From positions 62,001-126,000 of the forward strand of contig NZ_JAPMOU010000008.1 of assembly GCF_028858535.1 (NCBI RefSeq): a DNA stretch of 64,000 nt, in the 5' to 3' direction. Shown one piece after another: positions 28,464 to 40,569 of the stretch; positions within the stretch are counted from its first letter, which is position 1, and the number at the start of each line of letters is the position of its first letter. This stretch comes from Spartinivicinus poritis (GTDB lineage: Bacteria; Pseudomonadota; Gammaproteobacteria; Pseudomonadales; Zooshikellaceae). A program made the translations under genes and the position numbers. Under the pieces are notes generated by a model. The model was given only the letters and a program-made list of their open reading frames with translations. It was not told the origin of the DNA and ran no database searches.

Positions 28464-28823
28464 TATGATTGGTTAAGATTGTGAGAAGCTATTGTTGTCT
28501 TTTTGTTTTTTTATAATTCATGTGTTTTATTTTTTTGGTTTTATATTCCTGTTGATTATCTGTGATATTGTTTTTCCTGCCTGATTATTCAGTATTATAC
28601 TAAAGTATAAAGAATTCACTATAAAGCAAAGCCTAGCTGATCTGCTTGGTTACTGTTGGTGCTTAATTTGAATGCTTTGGTTCGGTTTGTACTTATTTTT
28701 TTTTGCATTGCGGGTTGGTCTTGTGCATCTTTAAAGTTACTGACGATTTTGCGGCCGCTCTTAAAACTCCTCCCAGCATTCTGCTGGTTTGGGAATGGAA
28801 TCATAGTATCTAAACAGGGATAG

Positions 28824-30668
<1,845 letters not shown>

Positions 30669-30713
30669 AGCATACCTTTCCAGAAGTATAAAAATAATAA
30701 AGATGGAAAACCT

Positions 30714-30747
30714 GGCATCTGAATGAATTAAATTCAGATGCCTTTTT
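30714..30747 (+). terminator. Rho-independent terminator of the metalloprotease gene
   Basis: GGCATCTGAAT (30714-30724) and ATTCAGATGCC (30732-30742) form an 11-bp stem with a 7-base loop, followed by TTTTT. It lies 46 bp after the stop codon and just before the stop of the convergent gene. Confidence 0.85.
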
Positions 30748-30750
30748 ACT

Positions 30751-31767
30751 TTATTTCACAATTTGATAAGGACTTAACCCTTCAGATTCTCTATCCACTA
30801 AAGCCAGCGGAATATAAGCTGTCGTCGTGTTTATCTTTTCTTGCACGGTTTGATGTACTCTATCAGTTGTACTAGCGACTCGGCGCTTTTTTCTGCCAAA
30901 TAATAAATGATAAGAGTCATGGTGAGGTTGGCTAACATCATGGGTTAAGGGGATGAGAGGCTCTTTAAACAGTAACTGATGTTGTTTGGCCTTATTGATC
31001 ATCCAGGCAAGGCTTACATTAGAGTGATGTCTTTTTAGGTAACCTCCCCCTATATCAGCATGTACCCCAGCAAACCATACCTGTTCAATGGTTTGGTTAG
31101 GGGATTGACTGGTGTCTTCCCAAAGGGTTGGCTCAAAGGTTGAGCGTTGTTCATCTATCGCCAGGGCGTGATAAGCTGCTTTTACCTCAGGATTTAAACA
31201 GGTGTCGTGAAATTGAACTAGCTTGTCTGAAATTTTCTTTAACAAGCCTATTGGTATTCCAAGTGAACCGACGGTATCCCATACACCAATCATTTCAATA
31301 GGGCATGGAATGTGTCTGGCTTTATAAAGATCTTTTTCGGGTTTTTCTGCTTCTTTATAAACTTCCCAAGCCTCTTCAATCGTATGCTCTGATAGCGCTG
31401 CTGTAGAAATCAGGCCACAGCTGTAAATCAGGCCAGCCAATGATCTAGCAGTAAATGCACCACGGCTGAAACCTATTAGAGCGACTCTATCCCCTTTTTG
31501 ATAGCTGTGACATAAATGGTAGTAACCTTCAAGAATATTTTTGGTTAAACCAAACCCAGAAATGCCACCACGGATTCGGTCGTACCAGTGGCAGCCAACA
31601 CCTTCATCATAGAAAGCAACCTGTTGGTCAGAAGCAACTTTTGGTTGTGAATTGTTAATGAGTTGCTTGTAAAAGAGTCGCACATTCGTTTCTTGACTAA
31701 TTTCGTCATCAGGGTCGTCTGGTCGATTCCAGGTACCATCAAAACAAAGTACGATATTTTTGCTCAT
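30751..31767 (-). CDS. DUF2235 alpha/beta hydrolase (Tle1-like phospholipase family)
   Basis: The 338-aa protein begins with KNIVLCFDGTWNRPDD, the family signature, and contains the nucleophile elbow GFSRGAFTARSLAG (Ser near residue 101) plus GVWDTVGSLG and VWFAGVHADIGGGY, which supply the aspartate and histidine of the catalytic triad. DUF2235 members include type VI phospholipase A effectors (Tle1) but also housekeeping hydrolases. No VgrG, PAAR or immunity gene is adjacent and there is no signal peptide. AAGGAAAAGG precedes the ATG. Confidence 0.85.
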   Translation of the reverse strand: MSKNIVLCFDGTWNRPDDPDDEISQETNVRLFYKQLINNSQPKVASDQQVAFYDEGVGCHWYDRIRGGISGFGLTKNILEGYYHLCHSYQKGDRVALIGFSRGAFTARSLAGLIYSCGLISTAALSEHTIEEAWEVYKEAEKPEKDLYKARHIPCPIEMIGVWDTVGSLGIPIGLLKKISDKLVQFHDTCLNPEVKAAYHALAIDEQRSTFEPTLWEDTSQSPNQTIEQVWFAGVHADIGGGYLKRHHSNVSLAWMINKAKQHQLLFKEPLIPLTHDVSQPHHDSYHLLFGRKKRRVASTTDRVHQTVQEKINTTTAYIPLALVDRESEGLSPYQIVK

Positions 31768-32008
31768 AGGTTTTCCTTTTCCTTCATTTATTGTTTTGAT
31801 ATGTCGTTAGAGTATTTAGGTAAAGAGCTATTTTAATCAAGGAAGTGACAAGTTCAGTTTGAATACTTAAATTCTTTCACCTCTGATGAAATACTTAAGC
31901 TAAGTAACTTTAACAAAACTTAAAAATTTCTGCTAACTTTAGAAGACAACTTATTTATTTCCAAATGAAGTCCATAAGACAGTTTCTAACTAATAGTAAA
32001 GTCTCACT

Positions 32009-35000
32009 ATGTTAATTCATAAATACACTAAACAATGGTTTTTTATTGCTAGTTTGTTATTACTTGTTATGCCGCCAAAGGTAGTTGCAGCACCAGATTT
32101 AACTGGGCTAGTAGCTATTATTGAGCCACTTCCAGAAGGCAGCTGGGTAAAGGTGAATCTTAATCAGTTTAGTGATGTTTGGACACCAGCTGAGCTTCGC
32201 CCACTTTATGATGGCGCTATACCAATAACGCCGCAAACTATTATTGGTGCTTGGAGTTCCTTCGCCTGGGATAGTAATCGAGGTGATTTAATTATTTATG
32301 GTGGTGGACATGCTAACTATCCAGGTAATGACGTATATCGCTGGAGGGGCACCACAAGACAGTGGGAACGGGCATCATTGCCCAGTGAAATTACCAGAAG
32401 TGTGCTTAGTCACTGGATAGCCATTGATGGGGTAGATGCTGCCCCTATTGCTGCTCATACCTATGATAATCAACTGTTCTTGCCTATAGCTGATCGTTTT
32501 CTCACTTTTGGTGGCGCTGCCTATAACAATGGTGATGCTTACTTAAGGGAAATTGATCCATTTACAGTAATTCGTACAGGGCCTTATTTATTTGATCCTA
32601 ATAAAGCGGATGGAAATAAAGTGGGGGGAACAACGGGCTCTCATGTACAACGGGAACAGCCAACGTTAGAAATTATTGGTGGAGAGATGTGGGAAAATCG
32701 GGATATTTACCAGAATATTCCTGGCAATTCAGCGTTACCATACAGTTTTGTTAATGGAACATCAGCGTATACTCAGGAAAATGGCAAGGATGTTGTTTAT
32801 ATCAATGCTCGCCCTGGTCCAGGTACAGGGGCTTTTTTGTATAAATATATAATTAATGATGTGAATAATCCAAGCTTGGACCAATTATCACTTGTGGGTA
32901 TTTATTGGAGTGGTATTGGTGGTCAGGGGGCTGGTTTATATGATCCTGTATTAAATATTTATATTCGATCAGGGGTGAGTACTTTTACCTTTTGGGATCT
33001 AGCTAAGGCTGGAAGTGATAATCGTAATCAGCCAGTTAATTTTACTGACCTAAGCGGTCAGTTTGCAGTGAATGATAATTTTGGTATGGATTACGATGCT
33101 AATCGCCACCGTTATTTATTATGGGAAGGTTATAGTGATGTATGGGCGCTTTATCCACCAGCTTCAGTATCATCTGATGGCTGGCAAATGGCGAAAATGC
33201 CTATATCTCAAACACAAGGCCCCAGTATAGGGCCGGGCGTAGGGGTGTTAGGAAAGTGGAAGTATATTGCTCAATTAGATGTATTTATGGGGTTACAAGG
33301 TAATATTGAAGGGAATGTTTGGCTTTATAAACCAACTGGGTGGGAGCACCCACAGCTTGGAAAACGAGCAATTAAACCTACTATCAGCCCAATTAGTGGA
33401 GATTATTCTGGGCTTATCAATGTTACTATGCAAACGCAACAACAACAGGGCACTATTTATTATACATTAGATGACTCAGAGCCCACTGCCCAATCATTAG
33501 TTTATACAGGCCCTTTTGCGGTCAATCAACCGATTGTTATTAAAGCGATGACCATTGCGGCAGGGTTACGGAACAGTCGAGTGACAGCCGTTAACTATGG
33601 TATTGGAAGCCCTCCTGGAGAAACTAATCAGGTTCCAGTTATTAACCAGGTTGTTATTGATACCAACCCAATTACTGATGAGCAAAGTACGACGATAACA
33701 GTGTTTGCTACCGATAGTGATGGACCTGAACCACTCACTTACCAGTGGCAACAAGTGGCGGGTAATGGACAGATTAACTCTGTATCTGCTACCACAATTA
33801 GTTATACGCCAACAGATGTCACTAGTAGTGAGCAACATCAATTACTGCTTGAAGTATCTGATGGTACTGATGTAGTCAGCGAAATTGTAGAAATTACGGT
33901 AACCGATGCAAATGCACCACCACAACTTTATTTTAATGATTTCACTCAGTTGGATTTATCTGATTGGCAAGTCACGGATCAGGGAGATCAGCAAGCCCCC
34001 AGTATATGGCAAATACAACAGGGGCAGCTGAGGCAGTTAAGTAATATTTGGTCATTACCGAATGATGATGGCTCAATACCTGACAAATTAGGGACTTTTA
34101 TAAGTTACCAGCTCGGTTTTGATTGGCAGAATGTCATAATTGATGTTGATATTCAGTCACAGGATGATGATGCTGTTGGTATTATGTTCCGCCAGGATAG
34201 CGCAGGTAATTATTATCGGTTTTCCTGGGATCAATCACGGGGCTATCGCCGTTTGGTAAAATATTATAATGGCAATTTTACCGTGCTGGCCGAAGATCAG
34301 GTACCTTATATCACCGGGCAGACCTATCATTTAACGGTTCGAGCGGATGGTAATCAATTAGTGGTGTTAGTGAACCAGCAGCAGATTTTTACGATTACCG
34401 ATACGCTTAACCCCATTTTACAGGGTACGTTAGCATTGTATAGCTGGGGGAATGAAGGCGGTATTTTTGACAATTTACAAGTGACAGAACTGGCAGCAGG
34501 CTCTCCTAAACTCCCCATTATTCATCAGTTACTCGTGAGTGACAATCCAATCAATGATCAGCAGCAGACACAGTTGACTGTCGACATATCCGACCCTGAT
34601 ACTCCCACTGAACAACTCACGACTCAGTGGCAAATAATAACGGGGGGAGGGCAATTATCTAATAGTAGTGGACTACAAACACTGTATACGCCAAATGATG
34701 TGAGTGGCACTGAACAGCATATTATACAAGTGAGCGTGTCTGATGGTGTTAATAGTGTCAGCCAAACAGCGGAAATACTCATAACCGACGCAAGTGCACC
34801 TCCGTTACTCTATTTTAATGATTTTACCCAGTTAGATTTATCTGATTGGCAAGTCACGGATCAGGGAGATCAGCAAGCCCCCAGTATATGGCAAATACAA
34901 CAGGGGCAGCTGAGGCAGTTAAGTAATATTTGGTCATTACCGAATGATGATGGCTCAATACCTGACAAATTAGGGACTTTTATAAGTTACCAGCTCGGTT

Positions 35001-37120
35001 TTGATTGGCAGAATGTCATAATTGATGTTGATATTCAGTCACAGGATGATGATGCTGTTGGTATTATGTTCCGCCAGGATAGCGCAGGTAATTATTATCG
35101 GTTTTCCTGGGATCAATCACGGGGCTATCGCCGTTTGGTAAAATATTATAATGGCAATTTTACCGTGCTGGCCGAAGATCAGGTACCTTATATCACCGGG
35201 CAGACCTATCATTTAACGGTTCGAGCGGATGGTAATCAATTAGTGGTGTTAGTGAACCAGCAGCAGATTTTTACGATTACCGATACGCTTAACCCCATTT
35301 TACAGGGTACGTTAGCATTGTATAGCTGGGGGAATGAAGGCGGTATTTTTGACAATTTACAAGTGACAGAACTGGCAGCAGGCTCTCCTAAACTCCCCAT
35401 TATTCATCAGTTACTCGTGAGTGACAATCCAATCAATGATCAGCAGCAGACACAGTTGACTGTCGACATATCCGACCCTGATACTCCCACTGAACAACTC
35501 ACGACTCAGTGGCAAATAATAACGGGGGGAGGGCAATTATCTAGCAGTAGTGGATTACAAACACTGTATACGCCAAATGATGTGAGTGACACTGAACAGC
35601 ATATTATACAAGTGACCGTATCTGATGGGATTAATACCGTTAGCCAACAGCAGGTAATAACGGTGACTGATAGTGAGAATCAGCCTTCAACACCTTTATT
35701 AGAAGAGTCATTCACTGGTTTGGATTTTGCCAATTGGCAAGTAATCACAGAAGGGACTATCCAAGCACCTGCACAATGGGAAATTCAGCAAAATAAACTG
35801 ATTCAGTACAGCAATGTGCATTCTACACCAGTAGAGGTAACTGATCCCGCTAAATTAGGTACTTATATTCAGTATTTGCCTGGTAAAGAATGGGTAGATT
35901 ATCAAGTGGAAGTGAAGTTAAGGTCAACTGATGATGACCAAGTAGGAATAATGTTTCGAGTGCTTGATAGTCAACACTATTACCGATTTGGTTGGAATAG
36001 TTCAGGGAATAGGCGACAACTAGTGAAACGTGAAGGGAGTAATTTTATCGTATTGGCAGAAGATAATATTGGTTATCAGCCTTGGGCGACTTATTCGTTG
36101 AAAGTTATAGCAAAAGGTAGCCAACTATCAGTGTTTATTAACAGTCAGCTTATTTTTGAGGTAAATGATGATAGCTATTTACAAGGTACCATTGCCTTAT
36201 ATAGTTGGGCTAACATAGGAAGTGAATTTAGTGAGCTATTGGTGACTGATTTAAGTACTGGCTTGAAACCACCTCAAATAAGTGCTGAACAGGGATTACC
36301 AGCGATAGTGAATGAAAACAGTCAGGTGGGCTTATCAGTAGCCGTGGATAATGATTCGGCACCAACTACTCAGTATAATTGGCAACTGATAGGAACCGGT
36401 CAGTTAAGTGCTACAAATACTGCTGCAATTAATTATCAAGTAGCTGAAGTAGATAAAGTGCAACCAGTAAAAATTGTAGCCACACTCACAAATAATAATT
36501 TGAGTACCCAACAAATATATTACGGAACTGTTATTGATAATGAGCTTCCTGACCGAATTATGGATGAAGATTTCACTGAGTTTAATCAAGCATTTTGGCA
36601 AGTCGTGACTGATGGTAATATTGCTGCACCTGCACACTGGCATATTTCACAAGGCATGTTAGTTGAAGATGCGAATGTTTTTGGCCCACCAACAGATGCT
36701 ACTGATATTACCAAAAAAGGCACATTTCTAGTTTATCAACCTGGGAAGCAATGGGTAAATTACCAATTAAACTGTTTGATACGCAGTGATGACGATGATG
36801 CAGTAGGGGTGGCATTTCGTTATCAGGATCATCAACATTACTATCGTTTTTCATGGGATAAGCAGAGACAGTATCGGCGTTTAGTTAAACGGGTAGGCGA
36901 CAGTTATACCTTACTGGCTGAAGATAGTGTAGTTTATCAGCAAGGCAAAACCTATCAATTAAAAGTCATTGCTAACGGCAACAATATACAAGTGATCATT
37001 GATGGAGAGACGATATTTAATGTAGAGGATAGTAGTTTAAACAAAGGTACAATTGCCCCTTATAGTTGGGGAAGCAATGGTAGTCGATTTGATAACTTCT
37101 TGGTTGACTTGCTCCCATAA
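32009..37120 (+). CDS. Very large secreted multidomain protein (kelch-like, Ig-like and lectin-like repeats)
   Basis: The 1703-aa product has a signal peptide (about 1-27, VVAAP). Residues about 40-455 look like a kelch/galactose-oxidase-type propeller (LIIYGGGHANYPGNDVYRW, FLTFGGAAYNNGDAYL). Near 460-535 is a chitobiase/hexosaminidase C-terminal-type Ig domain (ISPISGDYSG, IYYTLDDSEPT). Ig/PKD-like domains follow, and four concanavalin-type modules begin near residues 643, 937, 1231 and 1516, each with W-x-I-x-Q-G-x-L, DDDAVGIMFR, YYRFSWD, YRRLVK and GTLALYSWG blocks. The first two modules with their linkers are almost identical in DNA. The protein probably binds surface polysaccharide or matrix; catalytic activity is not evident. 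No sorting signal is seen at the C-terminus. Confidence 0.72.
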   Translation: MLIHKYTKQWFFIASLLLLVMPPKVVAAPDLTGLVAIIEPLPEGSWVKVNLNQFSDVWTPAELRPLYDGAIPITPQTIIGAWSSFAWDSNRGDLIIYGGGHANYPGNDVYRWRGTTRQWERASLPSEITRSVLSHWIAIDGVDAAPIAAHTYDNQLFLPIADRFLTFGGAAYNNGDAYLREIDPFTVIRTGPYLFDPNKADGNKVGGTTGSHVQREQPTLEIIGGEMWENRDIYQNIPGNSALPYSFVNGTSAYTQENGKDVVYINARPGPGTGAFLYKYIINDVNNPSLDQLSLVGIYWSGIGGQGAGLYDPVLNIYIRSGVSTFTFWDLAKAGSDNRNQPVNFTDLSGQFAVNDNFGMDYDANRHRYLLWEGYSDVWALYPPASVSSDGWQMAKMPISQTQGPSIGPGVGVLGKWKYIAQLDVFMGLQGNIEGNVWLYKPTGWEHPQLGKRAIKPTISPISGDYSGLINVTMQTQQQQGTIYYTLDDSEPTAQSLVYTGPFAVNQPIVIKAMTIAAGLRNSRVTAVNYGIGSPPGETNQVPVINQVVIDTNPITDEQSTTITVFATDSDGPEPLTYQWQQVAGNGQINSVSATTISYTPTDVTSSEQHQLLLEVSDGTDVVSEIVEITVTDANAPPQLYFNDFTQLDLSDWQVTDQGDQQAPSIWQIQQGQLRQLSNIWSLPNDDGSIPDKLGTFISYQLGFDWQNVIIDVDIQSQDDDAVGIMFRQDSAGNYYRFSWDQSRGYRRLVKYYNGNFTVLAEDQVPYITGQTYHLTVRADGNQLVVLVNQQQIFTITDTLNPILQGTLALYSWGNEGGIFDNLQVTELAAGSPKLPIIHQLLVSDNPINDQQQTQLTVDISDPDTPTEQLTTQWQIITGGGQLSNSSGLQTLYTPNDVSGTEQHIIQVSVSDGVNSVSQTAEILITDASAPPLLYFNDFTQLDLSDWQVTDQGDQQAPSIWQIQQGQLRQLSNIWSLPNDDGSIPDKLGTFISYQLGFDWQNVIIDVDIQSQDDDAVGIMFRQDSAGNYYRFSWDQSRGYRRLVKYYNGNFTVLAEDQVPYITGQTYHLTVRADGNQLVVLVNQQQIFTITDTLNPILQGTLALYSWGNEGGIFDNLQVTELAAGSPKLPIIHQLLVSDNPINDQQQTQLTVDISDPDTPTEQLTTQWQIITGGGQLSSSSGLQTLYTPNDVSDTEQHIIQVTVSDGINTVSQQQVITVTDSENQPSTPLLEESFTGLDFANWQVITEGTIQAPAQWEIQQNKLIQYSNVHSTPVEVTDPAKLGTYIQYLPGKEWVDYQVEVKLRSTDDDQVGIMFRVLDSQHYYRFGWNSSGNRRQLVKREGSNFIVLAEDNIGYQPWATYSLKVIAKGSQLSVFINSQLIFEVNDDSYLQGTIALYSWANIGSEFSELLVTDLSTGLKPPQISAEQGLPAIVNENSQVGLSVAVDNDSAPTTQYNWQLIGTGQLSATNTAAINYQVAEVDKVQPVKIVATLTNNNLSTQQIYYGTVIDNELPDRIMDEDFTEFNQAFWQVVTDGNIAAPAHWHISQGMLVEDANVFGPPTDATDITKKGTFLVYQPGKQWVNYQLNCLIRSDDDDAVGVAFRYQDHQHYYRFSWDKQRQYRRLVKRVGDSYTLLAEDSVVYQQGKTYQLKVIANGNNIQVIIDGETIFNVEDSSLNKGTIAPYSWGSNGSRFDNFLVDLLP
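33953..35543 (+). repeat. Tandem intragenic repeat, 882-bp period
   Basis: 33953-34661 and 34835-35543 appear identical over about 709 bp by reading, offset by 882 bp (294 codons); flanking parts of the period differ at scattered positions. Identity at silent sites means recent duplication or gene conversion. The repeat is in frame, so copy-number change would alter the protein without frameshift. Confidence 0.85.
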
Positions 37121-37187
37121 ATGAGAGTCAAGGTGTTTAACAGGACTAGACTAAAAACTAACAGAGTATGTCTAAGGAGAGAGTGTA

Positions 37188-37976
37188 TTGCTACTTTTTA
37201 TAAGGCAACTCATTATAGAAAAACTTTTTATCATAGCTTTTTTTATAGCAGTTAGTGAACAATCGATAGCCAGACAGTTAATCATTGGTGGTATTCCAGA
37301 AATACCCGTTCGTTATATAGATGGTAATGGGAAACTGGCAGGTATCGATGTGGATATTATTGGTAGGGTATTTGAAAAGTTAAACCTTGATTATAAAGTG
37401 GTGATTATCAGTTCATCTTCTCGTTTGGAACAGTTATGGAAAACCAGCAAAACACTGGATATGGTATTTACTTATTCCTACAAAAAATGGCGGACTAAAT
37501 ATTTAATATACCCAAAAGAGTCTCATATTACAACGCAATATCACTTTTTTATTTTGCGAAAAAATATGGGGAAAATTAAATATGATACATTTGCAGATTT
37601 AAAAGGACTTAAGGTGGGAATGACGGAGGGGTTCTCTTATACACCAGAGTTTTTGCAAGCAGCTGAATCGGGTATTTTCTATGTGGATAAAGTGCCTATT
37701 AATGATTTACATATGAAAAAACTATTACTTGGTAGAATTGACATAGTTCCTTTACCAACGATGGCGACTCTTTACGAAGCCAAGGTTGGTAACTATCGGG
37801 ATAAAATCAGTTATTTACCTAAGTCAGTTAAAGACAAGCCTTATTATAATACCTTTGTTAAAGCTTCAGACTACCCTGATATGGAAAGGGTTATCAGCCA
37901 GTATGATCAAATCTTAAAAGAGATGAAAGAGAGTGGAGAAGTGCGAGCCATATTTGCTAAATATGGCGTTAATTAA
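37188..37976 (+). CDS. Periplasmic solute-binding protein, SBP_bac_3 family (first of a pair)
   Basis: Starts at TTG 37188, supported by AAGGAG nine bases upstream; no ATG fits. The signal peptide is followed by LIIGGIPEIPVRYIDGNG, AGIDVDIIGRVFEKL, MVFTYSYKKWRTKYLIYP and GLKVGMTEGFSYTP, the family's two-lobe pattern, and ends with MKESGEVRAIFAKYGVN, which is the usual final helix. It forms an operon with the next gene, 3 bp away. No permease or ATPase is linked. Confidence 0.8.
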   Translation: MLLFIRQLIIEKLFIIAFFIAVSEQSIARQLIIGGIPEIPVRYIDGNGKLAGIDVDIIGRVFEKLNLDYKVVIISSSSRLEQLWKTSKTLDMVFTYSYKKWRTKYLIYPKESHITTQYHFFILRKNMGKIKYDTFADLKGLKVGMTEGFSYTPEFLQAAESGIFYVDKVPINDLHMKKLLLGRIDIVPLPTMATLYEAKVGNYRDKISYLPKSVKDKPYYNTFVKASDYPDMERVISQYDQILKEMKESGEVRAIFAKYGVN

Positions 37977-37979
37977 TAT

Positions 37980-38762
37980 ATGAATCATTCGTATGCTTTG
38001 ACTATTTTTTTATTTTCTATTAGTGGTATCGCACTAGGACAGTGTGAAAAAAACAAATATCAAATGGGCTATGCATCTTTCTCACCTTATATGTATAAAG
38101 GTGAAATGGGGAAAGTGACTGGTCTGGATTACGAACTTACTCAAGCAGTGTTTAAGATAGCAGGTTGTCGCATAGACTTTGTACATATGCCGTGGGCTAG
38201 AATAATTATACAGATTCAAGAGGGTAAGTTAGATATGACAGGGTTAGCCTCTAAGACAGCAGAAAGAGAACAGTATGCAATATTTTCAGACTCTTATCGG
38301 TATGAAGAAGGCCGTCTGTTAATCAGAAAAAATGAAACTCAAAAGTGGCCATTAAAGACATTAGGTAATGTAGTAAATTTTAACATGAGAATTGGCACTA
38401 TCATTGGTGCTTGGCAAGGTAAAGAGTTTGCTAAGCTAATGGATAATAATAACTTTAAAAAATTAATAATTAACGTTGCCGATCATTCTGATCGTTATGC
38501 GATGTTGCTTTCAAATAGAATAGATGCATTGCTTAGTGATAGATTATATATGCTATCTGAGATAAGAAAAAAAGGTTTAATGGAGCAAGTAGAGCTGCAT
38601 CCTTATATAGTAAGAAAAACACCTGTACACTATATGTTTAGTAAGAAAACAGTACCTGTAAAGGATGTTGAGCTAATTAACCAAGCGTTGAATAAATTTA
38701 TGAATACTGAACATTATAAGCAACTCTTTCTTGTTGAATTAAAAAACAGTAAAACTCCATAG
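37980..38762 (+). CDS. Periplasmic solute-binding protein, SBP_bac_3 family (second of a pair)
   Basis: The 260-aa protein has a signal peptide (about 1-20, ALGQC) and the blocks KYQMGYASFSPYMYKGEMG, VTGLDYELTQAVF, HMPWARIIIQIQEGKLDM, AEREQYAIFSDSYRYE, MRIGTIIGAWQGKEF and RIDALLSDRLYML. It differs enough from the first gene of the pair to bind another ligand. Its last codons form the left arm of a terminator hairpin. Confidence 0.8.
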   Translation: MNHSYALTIFLFSISGIALGQCEKNKYQMGYASFSPYMYKGEMGKVTGLDYELTQAVFKIAGCRIDFVHMPWARIIIQIQEGKLDMTGLASKTAEREQYAIFSDSYRYEEGRLLIRKNETQKWPLKTLGNVVNFNMRIGTIIGAWQGKEFAKLMDNNNFKKLIINVADHSDRYAMLLSNRIDALLSDRLYMLSEIRKKGLMEQVELHPYIVRKTPVHYMFSKKTVPVKDVELINQALNKFMNTEHYKQLFLVELKNSKTP

Positions 38763-38776
38763 ATTTACTGTTTTTT
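38741..38776. terminator. Bidirectional terminator
   Basis: AAAAAACAGTAAA (38741-38753) and TTTACTGTTTTTT (38764-38776) are perfect 13-bp arms with a 10-base loop, overlapping the stop of the plus-strand binding-protein gene and lying 10 bp from the stop of the convergent Vps62-like gene. Confidence 0.75.
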
Positions 38777-38786
38777 AATACTGGAA

Positions 38787-39986
38787 CTAATCTGATAATG
38801 TTTGAGTAATAATATGAGCGATTACTTCAGTGGTTAGGCCTACCCACTGACTCTTTTCATTAGGGGTTAAAAAGCTTAAGTCTTTTGCTCCACCACTGAT
38901 CTTATTAAAAAGGCTCTCATCTAATGGGCCAGTGGGGCCACTATTAAGCTCACTTTCACCACCTTGTTCATCACCTTGAGCTGCATTACCATAGTGACCA
39001 GTAAAGTTTAACCAGGACTCTTTATCCACATAATTTCTAGTGAGTGGGCTATCAGCTCCTGCTACTCGACCATGCCAATGAATTACCTGAATATCATTGG
39101 CAGAGGGCTTCCATTGAGTACCTCGGTTGGTAGGTTCCCGTAAGTTCATTCTGACATTAGTGCAAACATCAGGAATAGGGGGAGAGCACACATCATGACA
39201 ACCTACTACTGGAATACATACTTCTTTACAGGATGAATAGGTTTTAGGAAATGCTGCACACATGGCGACATCTACAGTCGTTGGCATATCGGTAATATTA
39301 GAAGTGTGGTAGCCTTGATTTTTATACAAAGCATGTGAACCTAAGGCGGAATACACTATTGGGCGTTGACCATCAAACTCCAGTTCGTTCCAGTTATGCT
39401 TTGGTCGATCCCCATGAGCACTTAAATAGGCAGCAATAGGTGTATTACCATTAAAGCGAACAGTAACTGATTCCCAATCGCCGACATGATTACCGTATGA
39501 CTTATTATAATTAGCAACAGATGCTAATTTACATGCTGTACTACCTGATAAGTCTTCCCATCCATTAAACTTATAGTCCCCTTGTAAAAACTCACAGCCT
39601 TTTTTCCCTTGATTGTAAGGATAAAACATTGCATATACTACATCAGTAGTGTTATTGCCTCTTGGGTAAACAATAGCATAATAGGGAGGGGGAGTGTCTG
39701 ATGCTCCTGGTTTTTGTCCATACAATACGGTTGCATTGGATGGATTATGATAGTTACCATCGAATGATTGGTTATAGTTATACCTTGCTCCATCAAAGCT
39801 GATTTGAGGGCTATCAGTAAACCACTCTAACGATGATGGTTGAAATTTTTCATCAGAATGTAGATAAACGACAGGAGCATATTGTTTAACAATATCGTCA
39901 CTAAGAAAAATTGTTTCTCCATAACTTAAGCTTGATACTGTTAATAATATTGCTAATTGGCTAAACTTCGTTTTTAAGCATTTCAT
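38787..39986 (-). CDS. Secreted Vps62-family protein
   Basis: The ATG at 39986 gives a good signal peptide (MKCLKTKFSQLAILL..., cleavage after LSYG); a GTG four codons upstream with AGGA before it is an alternative start. The mature protein has the Vps62 pattern: a start with VKQYAPVVYLHSDEKFQPSS, YAMFYPYNQGKKG, NHVGDWESVTVRF, YLSAHGDRP and VYSALGSHALY. A Cys-rich insert (CKEVCIPVVGCHDVC) near the middle suggests disulfides. The family is found in fungi and in some bacteria, often pathogens or insect associates; its biochemical role is not established. Confidence 0.8.
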   Translation of the reverse strand: MKCLKTKFSQLAILLTVSSLSYGETIFLSDDIVKQYAPVVYLHSDEKFQPSSLEWFTDSPQISFDGARYNYNQSFDGNYHNPSNATVLYGQKPGASDTPPPYYAIVYPRGNNTTDVVYAMFYPYNQGKKGCEFLQGDYKFNGWEDLSGSTACKLASVANYNKSYGNHVGDWESVTVRFNGNTPIAAYLSAHGDRPKHNWNELEFDGQRPIVYSALGSHALYKNQGYHTSNITDMPTTVDVAMCAAFPKTYSSCKEVCIPVVGCHDVCSPPIPDVCTNVRMNLREPTNRGTQWKPSANDIQVIHWHGRVAGADSPLTRNYVDKESWLNFTGHYGNAAQGDEQGGESELNSGPTGPLDESLFNKISGGAKDLSFLTPNEKSQWVGLTTEVIAHIITQTLSD

Positions 39987-40119
39987 GGCCCATCTCACTA
40001 AGTCCTGTAATGGCGATGTATGGTGGTTTGTTCTTGCATTTGTTAGTTAGCAAATTGACCTAAAGTGTGCGTGCTTTTCACTTTGTCAATGGCTTATAGT
40101 CAGTGTTGAAATAACAGTA

Positions 40120-40458
40120 CTAATACATACCAACTTCATTAACCACAGCTAAGTTACCTGGATTACACCCAGAGTTTTCATCTCCAGCGCCTGTGGCTGG
40201 GGTGTACCAAATAGAAAGAGGTTTTCCTGTGGCTTTAGCCAATAATACTAAGCTGAGCATACTCTTACCTGTAGGCGTTTGGGAGTCAAATTTGAATTTT
40301 GCGCCAAAGTAGCTGCAGGTGTTTGGCACTGATAAGTTAGTTGTAATTTGGACAATATTGCTAACCTGAATTCTATCGATAGTGACGCCATTAATATACT
40401 CAGCAGAAGTGATAGAAGATAAACCAAATAGTGCAGCAGAAAATAATAACTTTTTCAT
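40120..40458 (-). CDS. Small secreted protein, 112 aa
   Basis: Signal peptide of about 19 residues (SITSA/EY). The mature protein has two or three cysteines and the pattern TGKSMLSLVLLAKATGKPLSIWY followed by a Cys, which faintly recalls small exported proteins of the SubB/AB5 B-subunit type; I give this low weight. Its promoter region (40459-40774) contains four direct GGG(A/G)(T/C)AA-type motifs at about 20-bp steps, so it may share a regulator with the metallo-beta-lactamase-fold gene across from it. Confidence 0.65.
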   Translation of the reverse strand: MKKLLFSAALFGLSSITSAEYINGVTIDRIQVSNIVQITTNLSVPNTCSYFGAKFKFDSQTPTGKSMLSLVLLAKATGKPLSIWYTPATGAGDENSGCNPGNLAVVNEVGMY

Positions 40459-40569
40459 GTGAAATACCTTTTAGTGGTTGAATTTTATTCAGAATGCTTG
40501 TTGTTGAGTTAACTTATTCTTGGTTAACGAGATAAATATAACCACAGCACTTGCTTTGCAAAAAATGAT

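Noticed and set aside
28619-28804. Minus-strand ORF of 61 codons upstream of the M4 protease
   Set aside because: Occupies the protease promoter region, has low-complexity composition and no ribosome site.
30751-31767. Calling the DUF2235 gene a type VI effector
   Set aside because: The family includes Tle1 effectors, but no VgrG, PAAR or immunity gene is adjacent, so only the hydrolase family is claimed.
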